Below the pieces are notes generated by a model, which saw only the letters and a program-made list of their open reading frames with translations, had not been told where the DNA came from and did not search any database. This document shows, one piece after another, positions 1 through 5,768 of a stretch of DNA of 5,796 nt. A program made the translations under genes and the position numbers. Origin of the DNA: an uncultured Leucothrix sp. (lineage in GTDB: Bacteria > Pseudomonadota > Gammaproteobacteria > Thiotrichales > Thiotrichaceae); NCBI GenBank assembly GCA_938004025.1, contig CALKXC010000380.1:1-5796 (forward strand), given 5' to 3'. The number at the start of each line of letters is the position of its first letter. The stretch's first letter is position 1.

Positions 1-1
1 T

Positions 2-814
2 GACATGCGTCTCTATAAGACTGCTGCTGAAATCAAGATGATGAAGCACGCAGCTAAAACGGCCGTGCTTTCACATGAGCGTGCGATGAAAATTTGTGAG
101 CCCGATCTGAATGAGGGGCAGCTGGACGCCGAGTTTCTTCATGAGTTTAAATGGAATGGCATGGTACCCGCTTATACAACGATTGTCGGTGGCGGCGAAA
201 ACGCTTGTGTACTGCATTATATTGAAAACAACCAGCCGCTAGTAGATGGTGACTTAGTGCTTATCGATGCTGGTGCAGAGTATGGTTGTTATGCCAGTGA
301 TATTACTCGAACTTTTCCCGTAAATGGAAAGTTTAGTGAGTCGCAACGCTTGATTTATCAGATAGTGCTTGATGCGCAATATGCAGCAATAAATGCAGCT
401 CAGCCGGGCAACAATTGGAATGCCCCGCACGAAGCGGCTGTAAAAGTGATTAGTCAAGGCCTGTTGGATCTTGGGATTCTCAAAGGGACTCTTGAAGGTG
501 TTATCGAAGAGGAAGCTTACAAAGAATTCTTCATGCATAAAACAGGACACTGGTTAGGTATGGACGTGCATGATGTGGGTGATTACAAAATCGATGACGA
601 ATGGCGAGTGCTTGAGCAAGGTATGGTGCTGACTGTAGAGCCTGGTATTTATATTTCCCCAAATCCTGACGTAGATAAAAAGTGGTGGAACATTGGTGTG
701 AGAATTGAGGATGATGTACTGATTAAACGTAAAGGTAATGAAGTACTCACTGGCTCATTAATCAAAGAAGTTGCTGATATTGAAGCTCTGATGGCAAAGG
801 ATAGGGCTGCGTAA
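2..814 (+). CDS. pepP: Xaa-Pro aminopeptidase PepP, C-terminal part (5' end outside window)
   Basis: This gene encodes a cytoplasmic metallopeptidase that removes the N-terminal residue from peptides with proline in second position. The visible 269 residues from the Met at position 5 cover the pita-bread catalytic domain. The frame is open to the window edge, and E. coli PepP is about 440 residues, so the N-terminal domain lies upstream and that Met is internal. All five dinuclear metal ligands of the family are present (numbered from that Met): Asp88 in LVLIDAG, Asp99 in SDITRTFPVNGKF, His182 in GHWLGMDVHDVG, Glu212 in VEPG and Glu235 in VRIEDD. The substrate-site His71 (VLHY), His189 and Arg233 are also present. 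Spacing between the ligands follows E. coli PepP to within one residue. The gene ends 14 nt before ubiH, as in the usual gammaproteobacterial pepP-ubiH-ubiI order. Nothing suggests it is inactive. Confidence 0.95.
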   Translation, partial: DMRLYKTAAEIKMMKHAAKTAVLSHERAMKICEPDLNEGQLDAEFLHEFKWNGMVPAYTTIVGGGENACVLHYIENNQPLVDGDLVLIDAGAEYGCYASDITRTFPVNGKFSESQRLIYQIVLDAQYAAINAAQPGNNWNAPHEAAVKVISQGLLDLGILKGTLEGVIEEEAYKEFFMHKTGHWLGMDVHDVGDYKIDDEWRVLEQGMVLTVEPGIYISPNPDVDKKWWNIGVRIEDDVLIKRKGNEVLTGSLIKEVADIEALMAKDRAA

Positions 815-828
815 GCGGCCGGTTAGCG

Positions 829-2064
829 ATGCAAGCGGAAAGTATGGATATTGTTATTGCAGGTGGCGGGATGGTGGGAGCCAGCCTTGCGGCCGCTCTA
901 TCAGGTTTGCATCTAAACATTGCGCTTATAGAAGCATCGCCAGCCGAGCTAACTCAGCTATCGGGTTATGATGATCGAGCAATCGCACTTTCTTATGGTT
1001 CAAGTCAGATTCTAAAGGGAGTCGGTGTTTGGAAGGATGTTGCTGAGGCGGCCAACCCTATCGATAGTATTCATGTCTCTGATCGGGGGCACTTTGGGGC
1101 GACTAGGCTGAATGCCCAACAACAGAAAGTGCCAGCGTTAGGGTATTTAATTCAAGCGCAAACATACGGCCAGGTAGTGAATCGTTATCTTGAAGGAAGC
1201 AACGTTCGTGTTATTCAGCCTGCAAAAATTGATGCTGTAGAAACGAGCGATGCTACTCAAAATGTTTCGGTGATGAGTGAATCTGGAATTGAAACTATTC
1301 AGACTAAACTTTTAGTTGCTTGTGATGGTGGAAACTCTGCGATAAGAAAAATGTCGGGCATAAGCGCAACAACGCATGATTACGAGCAAGTTGCAATTAT
1401 TGCCAATGTAAGCACAGAAGTGCCCCATGAAAACCGAGCCTTTGAGCGATTCACGGAGCAAGGCCCCATTGCTTTGTTGCCGATGTCTGATAATCGTTGC
1501 TCCTTAGTTTGGACGCTTGAGACAAACAATTACCAGTCCGTATTAAATCTAGATGATGATGCATTTCTAACAGCATTAGGTGAGGCGTTTGGTTTCCGGT
1601 TAGGTCGTTTTACACGAGTCGGTAGAAGAAGTTCTTTCCCTCTGGCACTCACTCAGTCTTCAAAACTAATATCGGATCGTTTGGCAATTATTGGTAATGC
1701 TGCACACACATTGCACCCTGTTGCAGGACAGGGTTTGAACTTAGCGCTGCGCGATATTGCGGATCTAGCAGAACAAATTGCCCATGCTGCAAAACATCAA
1801 GAAGACGTGGGCTCAAGCGAATTATTAAATGCATACGCTAGAGTAAGGCAGAAAGACACGGCTCGAACCATTCAATACACCGACTCTTTAGTGAAGCTTT
1901 TTTCAAATCAAAACTTCCTCATCGGTCATGCCCGTGCAGCGGGTTTAACTATTGTCGATAGGTTAACGCCTTTTAGAACGCTTTTGGCCAGACAGAGTAT
2001 GGGGTTGGCAAGTCAGTCATCTCGTTTAGCTAGAGGCTTGCCGCTACTCAAGGAAACTCCATGA
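829..2064 (+). CDS. ubiH: UbiH, FAD-dependent 2-octaprenyl-6-methoxyphenol hydroxylase (ubiquinone synthesis)
   Basis: UbiH is a class A flavin monooxygenase. In E. coli it hydroxylates C1 of the ubiquinone ring within the Ubi complex. The 411-residue protein has the N-terminal FAD dinucleotide fold GGGMVG (12-17) with the ribose-binding acidic Glu35 after the second strand. It also has DDRAIALS (48-55), VSDRGH (83-88), the ACDG motif (164-167) and IGNAAHTLHPVAGQGLNL (288-305). Asn290 replaces the usual Asp of the GD motif, a change E. coli UbiH also carries. AFERF, GPIALLPMSDNRCSLVW (212-228) and the TDSLVKLF segment near 351 also match UbiH. The start is uncertain: ATG 829 has no clear ribosome site, and ATG 844 (giving MDIVIAGGG) fits the family's N-terminus as well, with GGAA only 3 nt before it. 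The gene follows pepP after 14 nt and its stop overlaps the start of ubiI. Confidence 0.95.
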   Translation: MQAESMDIVIAGGGMVGASLAAALSGLHLNIALIEASPAELTQLSGYDDRAIALSYGSSQILKGVGVWKDVAEAANPIDSIHVSDRGHFGATRLNAQQQKVPALGYLIQAQTYGQVVNRYLEGSNVRVIQPAKIDAVETSDATQNVSVMSESGIETIQTKLLVACDGGNSAIRKMSGISATTHDYEQVAIIANVSTEVPHENRAFERFTEQGPIALLPMSDNRCSLVWTLETNNYQSVLNLDDDAFLTALGEAFGFRLGRFTRVGRRSSFPLALTQSSKLISDRLAIIGNAAHTLHPVAGQGLNLALRDIADLAEQIAHAAKHQEDVGSSELLNAYARVRQKDTARTIQYTDSLVKLFSNQNFLIGHARAAGLTIVDRLTPFRTLLARQSMGLASQSSRLARGLPLLKETP

Positions 2065-3236
2065 AGCAGCCGGTATTTGATGCAGTCATTGTGGGTGCAG
2101 GCATTGTGGGGGCGACGCTCGCTGCAATTTTAGGTAAAGCCGGAAAGCGGATTGCACTTATAGAGGCAAACGCGACGCCTAGTTTTGACGCTGAAAGTGA
2201 ATTTGATTTAAGAGTTTCAGCTATAAATAGAGCGTCTCAGGAAAGCTTTGAAGCTGCTGGGGTGTGGTCAAAGATACTGTCTAAGCGTGCCCACGCTTAT
2301 GACTCAATGCATGTTTGGGATGAGGGTGGCAGTGGGGAAATTAATTTCTCAGCGTCTGAGGTCGGAGCGGCCAATCTCGGTCACATCATAGAAAATAGTG
2401 TCATTCAATCAAGCCTGATGGAGCAAGTAATCAAGGAGCAATCCGTTGAGGTGTTTTGTCCTTCACGTGTTGTCGCCTTGTCAGAGGTAGAGCGGAGTAA
2501 AATTGTCACACTCGATTCAGGCGAGCAGTTACAAACGTGCCTAATGATAGGGGCAGATGGCCCGTCTTCAGTTGTTCGTGAATTAGTAGGTATTGATGTA
2601 GAACGTGAGGACTATGGTCAAAAAGGCTTAGTGGCGACTGTAAAGTCAGAGCACGGCCACAAAGATACCGCTTGGCAAAGATTCCTGCCGGGAGGCCCTT
2701 TAGCATTACTTCCCCTTAATAACGGGTTTTCTTCAATCGTATGGTCACTTCCAGCCGATCGAGCGAGTCGGTTATTAAGGCTCACGGATCAAGAGTTTTG
2801 CCGGCAGCTTGCTGAAGCTTCTGAATATCGTATAGGTGCGATGACAGAGATTGGGAAGCGAGCTGCTTTTCCTCTCAGCGGCTCGCAAGCAACATCTTAT
2901 GTCCGTCCCGGAGTCGCGCTAATTGGTGATGCAGCACATACCATTCACCCATTGGCAGGTCAGGGGGTCAACCTCGGCATTAAGGATGCAGTCGTTCTTG
3001 CCGATATATTATTGTCCCAGAGCGTTAGAGACTGGGGAAGCTATAAGCAGCTCCGACGCTACGAGCGAGCGCGGAAAGGTGAAAACTTTGTCGCAATGAA
3101 AGTAATGGAAGGGTTTAAGCATCTGTTTGGTCACGATGTAGAGTTTGTAAAAATTGCTCGTAATACGGGCCTCAATGTTTTTAATTCAGTGCCGCAGGTA
3201 AAGCAGCAGATAATGCGCAGCGCCATGGGTTTATAA
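2061..3236 (+). CDS. ubiI: UbiI (VisC), FAD-dependent ubiquinone-ring C5 hydroxylase
   Basis: This second flavin monooxygenase is a paralogue of UbiH. In E. coli, UbiI hydroxylates C5 of the ring. The 391-residue protein has GAGIVG (12-17), Glu35, DLRVSAINRAS (49-59), GVWSKILSKRA (67-77), LGHIIENSVI (106-115), GADG (164-167) and IGDAAHTIHPLAGQGVNLG (288-306) with the normal GD motif. LRVSAIN, the GHIIENSVI block and the C-terminal QQIMRSAMGL favour UbiI over UbiF, and so does its place after pepP-ubiH. Some related species use one enzyme for several ring positions, so regiospecificity is inferred. The start ATG overlaps the ubiH stop (ATGA, 2061-2064). A Shine-Dalgarno AAGGA at 2050-2054, 6 nt before the ATG, lies inside the ubiH coding end, suggesting translational coupling and balanced production of the two enzymes. 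Confidence 0.92.
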   Translation: MKQPVFDAVIVGAGIVGATLAAILGKAGKRIALIEANATPSFDAESEFDLRVSAINRASQESFEAAGVWSKILSKRAHAYDSMHVWDEGGSGEINFSASEVGAANLGHIIENSVIQSSLMEQVIKEQSVEVFCPSRVVALSEVERSKIVTLDSGEQLQTCLMIGADGPSSVVRELVGIDVEREDYGQKGLVATVKSEHGHKDTAWQRFLPGGPLALLPLNNGFSSIVWSLPADRASRLLRLTDQEFCRQLAEASEYRIGAMTEIGKRAAFPLSGSQATSYVRPGVALIGDAAHTIHPLAGQGVNLGIKDAVVLADILLSQSVRDWGSYKQLRRYERARKGENFVAMKVMEGFKHLFGHDVEFVKIARNTGLNVFNSVPQVKQQIMRSAMGL

Positions 3237-3263
3237 GTCACAAATTAAGTACAAGGAACAAGA

Positions 3264-4496
3264 ATGGATCTCATTCAAACATTTGCCACACTCATCAGTT
3301 TGGCGGCTCTGTTTAGCTATATTAACCATCGATTTATAAAACTACCTACAACGATAGGCCTGTTGGTAATTTCCTTATTGCTTTCGCTAGCGTTGATTGG
3401 CTTAGGTAAATTTGGCTTTCCATTAGAGTCTTATGCGCAGGTGATGCTAAAAGAGATCGACTTTAACAAAGCGCTTATGCAGGGAATGTTAAGCGCTTTA
3501 CTGTTTGCGGGTGCGTTGCATGTAAGCCTTGAAGATCTAAAAAAACAGAAATGGATTGTCGCCATTTTGGCAAGTATAGGCATGCTCAGCTCAACGGTTA
3601 TGGTGGGCTTTGCGTCGTACTATGTATTTGCACTATTCGGTCTAGATATACCCTTTATCTACTGCTTGCTGTTTGGCTCCCTTATCTCGCCAACAGACCC
3701 CATTGCTGTGTTAGGCATACTGAAGCACTTAGGCGCTCCAAAAACACTAGAAACTAAAATCGCTGGTGAGTCGCTATTTAATGACGGCTTTGCAGTTGTT
3801 GTTTTTATTGTTTTGCTTGGAATCGCAGCGGGAGGCGGGGATGACCCCGTTTCTATCTCTAGTGTGATGTTGCTGTTCTTGCAAGAAGCTGTGGGTGGGG
3901 TTGGCTTTGGCCTGATCGCTGGTTATGTTGTGTTCCGTATGTTAGCGAGCATTGATAACTACCAGGTTGAGATTTTGCTAACGCTTGGTTTGGTGTTTGG
4001 TGGCTATGCCTTAGCGAGTGCTTTGCATATTTCAGGGCCAATATTTGTTGTTGTAGCTGGCCTATTAATTGGTAATAGAGGCCGCCAGCATGGCATGTCC
4101 GATCGCACCCGAGAGCACCTCGATAACTTCTGGGAACTTATCGATGAAATACTTAATGCAGTGTTGTTTGTATTGATTGGTTTGGAGGTTTTAATACTCA
4201 CGTTCGATCTAAATTATTTATACGCTGGATTAGTCATGATTCCAGTAACTCTGCTAGCGAGGTTTATTAGCGTTGGAGTCCCTGTTTCGCTGATGAAGCT
4301 GCGAAAAACATTCACCCCTAATGTGATCCGCATTTTAACTTGGGGTGGCCTACGGGGCGGTATTTCAATTGCGCTTGCACTAACGTTGCCGGCTGGTGAA
4401 GCCAGAGAAGCATTGATCGTAGTGACCTACGTTATCGTGATTTTCTCTATCATTGTTCAAGGTCTAACTGTTGGTAAATTAATCAAGCCAGAGTAG
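3264..4496 (+). CDS. CPA1-family (NhaP-like) Na+(K+)/H+ antiporter
   Basis: This is an inner-membrane monovalent cation/proton antiporter, used in this family for pH and sodium homeostasis. The 410-residue protein is almost entirely hydrophobic, with roughly 12-13 membrane segments (first near 7-20, last near 383-404). Family signatures are visible. SPTDPIAVLG (142-151) contains the TDP of the unwound helix, and GESLFNDGFAVV (168-179) contains the Asn173-Asp174 ion-binding pair typical of electroneutral CPA1 members. FWELIDEILNAVLFVLIGLE (289-308) and TWGGLRGGISIALALTLP (359-376), with conserved Arg364, complete the set. No long cytoplasmic tail or TrkA-like regulatory domain follows, so this is a minimal transporter. 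AAGGA at 3253-3257, 6 nt before ATG 3264, supports the start. It lies 27 nt after ubiI and probably shares its transcript. Ion preference (Na+, K+ or Li+) cannot be read from the sequence. Confidence 0.9.
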   Translation: MDLIQTFATLISLAALFSYINHRFIKLPTTIGLLVISLLLSLALIGLGKFGFPLESYAQVMLKEIDFNKALMQGMLSALLFAGALHVSLEDLKKQKWIVAILASIGMLSSTVMVGFASYYVFALFGLDIPFIYCLLFGSLISPTDPIAVLGILKHLGAPKTLETKIAGESLFNDGFAVVVFIVLLGIAAGGGDDPVSISSVMLLFLQEAVGGVGFGLIAGYVVFRMLASIDNYQVEILLTLGLVFGGYALASALHISGPIFVVVAGLLIGNRGRQHGMSDRTREHLDNFWELIDEILNAVLFVLIGLEVLILTFDLNYLYAGLVMIPVTLLARFISVGVPVSLMKLRKTFTPNVIRILTWGGLRGGISIALALTLPAGEAREALIVVTYVIVIFSIIVQGLTVGKLIKPE

Positions 4497-4520
4497 TTCC
4501 TTTTAAATGTTTACTGGCTT
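4485..4520. repeat. Inverted repeat spanning the antiporter stop codon
   Basis: AAGCCAG (4485-4491) and CTGGCTT (4514-4520) are perfect 7-nt complements separated by 22 nt, with the antiporter TAG stop in the loop. No run of T follows the right arm, so it lacks the signature of an intrinsic terminator. It could still fold at the mRNA 3' end. The rest of the 4497-4665 spacer shows no convincing promoter, terminator or RNA gene. TATACT at 4520-4525 resembles a -10 box but has no matching -35. Confidence 0.4.
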
Positions 4521-4650
4521 ATACTTGTAATCATGCACGATGAGTTTGCTTAAACTGATCCCTACAGTTGCAGGCTCTAGTGATTCTTACACTGTGAATT
4601 TAGAGTGGTTGTGTCGACGCTAAATGGATTTGGATGGCGGCGCTTGCACG

Positions 4651-4658
4651 AAGGAGGT
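4651..4658 (+). promoter_or_regulatory. Consensus Shine-Dalgarno site that fixes the start of the small membrane protein
   Basis: AAGGAGGT is fully complementary to the anti-Shine-Dalgarno end of 16S rRNA and ends 7 nt before ATG 4666. It is the strongest ribosome site in the window. It rules against the in-frame ATG at 4624, which has no such site and would add a polar, non-conserved-looking 14-residue leader. Confidence 0.85.
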
Positions 4659-4665
4659 TGAGAAA

Positions 4666-4893
4666 ATGCAGGAACTCATTTTACCAATCATTGCGGGAAT
4701 TTTTATAGGACTCGCGATTGCATTAGTAACTTTCAGATTAGCATCGAAGGCGCAGCTAGAAAAAGCCAAAGAATCTGGTATGCAAATAATCTATGAAGAA
4801 ATAGTGACGAAGCGTAAATACCAAGACTATCAATATAGTAGCTTAGTGAAGCGAGTCATGGACAAAGTACATCTGTCGCAGATTCTGGAATAA
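4666..4893 (+). CDS. Small single-pass membrane protein, function unknown
   Basis: I do not recognise this 75-residue protein. It starts MQELILPIIAGIFIGLAIAL, giving one hydrophobic helix at about residues 4-23 with two glycines (G11, G15). Arg24 and Lys28 then suggest the C-terminal part faces the cytoplasm by the positive-inside rule. Residues 26-50 are charged and helix-like (SKAQLEKAKESG, then IYEEIVTKRK), possibly a short coiled coil. They are followed by a Tyr-rich stretch YQDYQY (52-57) and a basic amphipathic end, VKRVMDKVHLSQILE. The hydrophobic anchor, plausible codon structure and perfect Shine-Dalgarno make it a credible gene. It lies 169 nt after the antiporter on the same strand, so it may be a separate unit or the last gene of that transcript. 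No domain supports a function; an accessory subunit of the antiporter is only a possibility. Confidence 0.7.
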   Translation: MQELILPIIAGIFIGLAIALVTFRLASKAQLEKAKESGMQIIYEEIVTKRKYQDYQYSSLVKRVMDKVHLSQILE

Positions 4894-4911
4894 ATAACGT
4901 AGCGTTGACAC

Positions 4912-5247
4912 TTATTTCTTCATCATGCTTTTAAGATCAGCAAAGGGATTGTGTGTGGCAGGTTTAACTTCCTTTTCCGCCATCGTTCCATACTTTACAA
5001 ACTCGCCGTACTTTGAATGCTCGTGATCATGGCAGTATAAGCAGAGTAACTCCCAATTACTGCCGTCTTCAGGGTTGTTATCGTGGTCGTGGTCTACGTG
5101 ATGAACCGTGAGCTCACGTAAGTTTGAGTAAACAAATTCCCTAGCGCACCGACCGCACACCCATGGGTACATCTTTAGGGCTTTGTCTCTGTAGCCTGCT
5201 TCAGTCTTTTTGTAAGCAGTTGTTCTTCCTAGGTAGTCAGTTGCCAT
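4912..5247 (-). CDS. yajD: YajD-like HNH nuclease-family protein
   Basis: This 111-residue protein closely resembles E. coli YajD (about 115 residues) along most of its length, for example GYRDKALKMYPWVCGRC, REFVYSNLRELTVHH, NPEDGSNWELLCLYCHDH and the ending NPFADLKSMM. It carries a complete HNH beta-beta-alpha metal fold. Cys31/Cys34 and Cys69/Cys72 form a structural zinc site, His49-His50 are the first catalytic histidines, Asn64 is the central Asn, and His73/His75 lie in the last helix. All the residues expected for nuclease activity are present, but the biological substrate of YajD is not established, so the function is inferred from the fold. The start is supported by a weak AAGAAAG, which overlaps the stop of the upstream lipoprotein gene 12 nt away, suggesting coupled expression. 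The gene converges on the small membrane-protein gene with 18 nt between stops and no visible terminator. Confidence 0.93.
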   Translation of the reverse strand: MATDYLGRTTAYKKTEAGYRDKALKMYPWVCGRCAREFVYSNLRELTVHHVDHDHDNNPEDGSNWELLCLYCHDHEHSKYGEFVKYGTMAEKEVKPATHNPFADLKSMMKK

Positions 5248-5259
5248 AATTCAGCTTTC

Positions 5260-5529
5260 TTATGCTTGCTTGGGAATAAAGGTTCTATTGTAACCTTTTG
5301 CTGCCAAGCAATCAGCTTCAAGTCTAGGGTTTGGTTTAGGGTTGGGGTTTTTAGCTAGTGCAAGCAGTGCTTCATTTGATCCAAATACGATGGATGACAT
5401 CGATTGACATTCAGCTTTGTCAGCCAACTGTGCGGTTTGGCTTTTTTGGGGATGTGACCAGACATAAGTCCCGAAAAGGGAGCATCCATAAAGAAAGGTC
5501 GATAAAGTAGTTATTAGAATTAAACGCAT
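5260..5529 (-). CDS. Small putative lipoprotein with a C-x-x-x-KGY motif
   Basis: This encodes an 89-residue exported protein. The N-terminus has Arg2, a hydrophobic core LILITTLSTFL, then the lipobox LYGC with the lipidated cysteine at Cys16. Tyr at -2 is unusual but tolerated. Residue +2 after Cys is Ser-Leu rather than Asp, so outer-membrane sorting is the default expectation. The mature part is about 74 residues and has two more cysteines, Cys41 (KAECQSM) and Cys74 (ADCLAAKGYN), which could form a disulfide. The CxxxKGY end resembles many small proteobacterial lipoproteins of unknown role. Between them is a low-complexity NPNPKPNPR (61-69). The only reasonable start is ATG at 5529; no strong ribosome site precedes it. 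It lies directly upstream of yajD (12 nt) and 115 nt downstream of tRNA-Leu on the same strand. Function unknown. Confidence 0.8.
   Translation of the reverse strand: MRLILITTLSTFLYGCSLFGTYVWSHPQKSQTAQLADKAECQSMSSIVFGSNEALLALAKNPNPKPNPRLEADCLAAKGYNRTFIPKQA
5327..5347 (+). repeat. G-rich tract with four G runs inside the lipoprotein gene
   Basis: The + strand has G runs of 3, 2, 3 and 4 (5327-5329, 5333-5334, 5339-5341, 5344-5347) separated by T/A-rich loops of 2 to 4 nt. This meets the minimum for a two-layer G-quadruplex. It is the template strand of the lipoprotein gene; the mRNA carries the C-rich complement, which encodes the Asn-Pro repeat. Confidence 0.45.
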
Positions 5530-5644
5530 CGAATATAAGCCAAGGTATTGGATGAGCTAAAGATACTAGATTGATGTCGTAAGTACGAGGAATTTATATT
5601 TTTAGGTGTACTTTAAGACATTGTGTTTGAGTTTTGTCGTAAGA
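5530..5644. other. tRNA 3' trailer and lipoprotein leader with short repeats
   Basis: This AT-rich spacer separates tRNA-Leu from the lipoprotein start. It holds a 9-bp direct repeat TGTCGTAAG at 5575-5583 and 5635-5643, and an inverted repeat AAGTAC (5581-5586) / GTACTT (5608-5613). I see no hairpin followed by a T run on the - strand, and no good promoter for the lipoprotein gene. A transcript from the tRNA promoter reading into lipoprotein-yajD is therefore possible but unproven. Confidence 0.4.
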
Positions 5645-5738
5645 TGGTGCCGGGAGGGGGAATCGAACCCCCACTCTGTTACCAGAACCGGATTTTGAAT
5701 CCGGCGCGTCTACCAGTTCCGCCATCCCGGCATCTTAC
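5639..5738 (-). repeat. Inverted repeat flanking the tRNA (leader pairs with trailer)
   Basis: Directly before the tRNA 5' end, the - strand reads GTAAGAT (5738-5732). Starting at the last A of CCA, it reads ATCTTAC (5645-5639). The two arms are perfect 7-nt complements and continue the acceptor stem, interrupted only by A73-C74-C75 bulged on the 3' side. The precursor could therefore form a 14-bp bulged helix. Confidence 0.6.
5645..5731 (-). tRNA. tRNA-Leu, anticodon CAA, with encoded CCA
   Basis: This is a complete class II tRNA of 87 nt including CCA. The acceptor stem GCCGGGA/TCCCGGC pairs in all 7 positions with discriminator A73 (5648) and CCA at 5645-5647. The D arm has GCG/CGC with GG in the loop. 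The anticodon stem CCGGA/TCCGG holds the loop TTCAAAA, giving anticodon CAA (5695-5697), which reads UUG. The long variable arm TTCTG-GTAA-CAGAG folds into a 5-bp stem, as expected for leucine. The T arm is GGGGG-TTCGATT-CCCCC. A73 and the long variable arm are leucine identity features. No second copy of the tRNA 3' end is visible here, so there is no sign of an integrated element. Confidence 0.97.
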
Positions 5739-5768
5739 AAGCAATCAATCGCTCGATTTGAGTTGCGC

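Noticed and set aside
254..550. Open reading frame of 98 codons on the - strand
   Set aside because: Lies fully inside pepP, whose catalytic motifs prove the + strand frame; the - strand product has no recognisable features.
2506..2706. Open reading frame of 66 codons on the - strand within ubiI
   Set aside because: Antisense shadow of a conserved flavoprotein gene, with no supporting motif.
3551..4201. Three short open frames (3551-3757 +, 3859-4041 -, 4004-4201 -) inside the antiporter gene
   Set aside because: All overlap the strongly supported CPA1 coding frame and have low-complexity or composition-driven products.
4568..4593. Promoter for the small membrane protein gene (TTGCAG and TACACT)
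   Set aside because: The spacing is only 14 bp and the -10 match is poor.
4624..4665. Extended N-terminus for the small membrane protein from ATG 4624
   Set aside because: No ribosome site before 4624, whereas a perfect one precedes ATG 4666.
4889..4916. Hairpin between the convergent genes (AATAA/TTATT outside, AACG/CGTT inside)
   Set aside because: Short, AT-rich and broken by mismatched gaps, with no T run; too weak to call a bidirectional terminator.
5532..5560. Promoter TTAGCT-17-TATATT before the lipoprotein gene
   Set aside because: Only 3 of 6 bases match at -35, and the transcript would begin inside the start codon.
5645..5731. tRNA-Leu as the attachment site of a genomic island
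   Set aside because: No integrase and no repeated tRNA 3' end occurs in this window; the downstream genes look like ordinary chromosomal genes.
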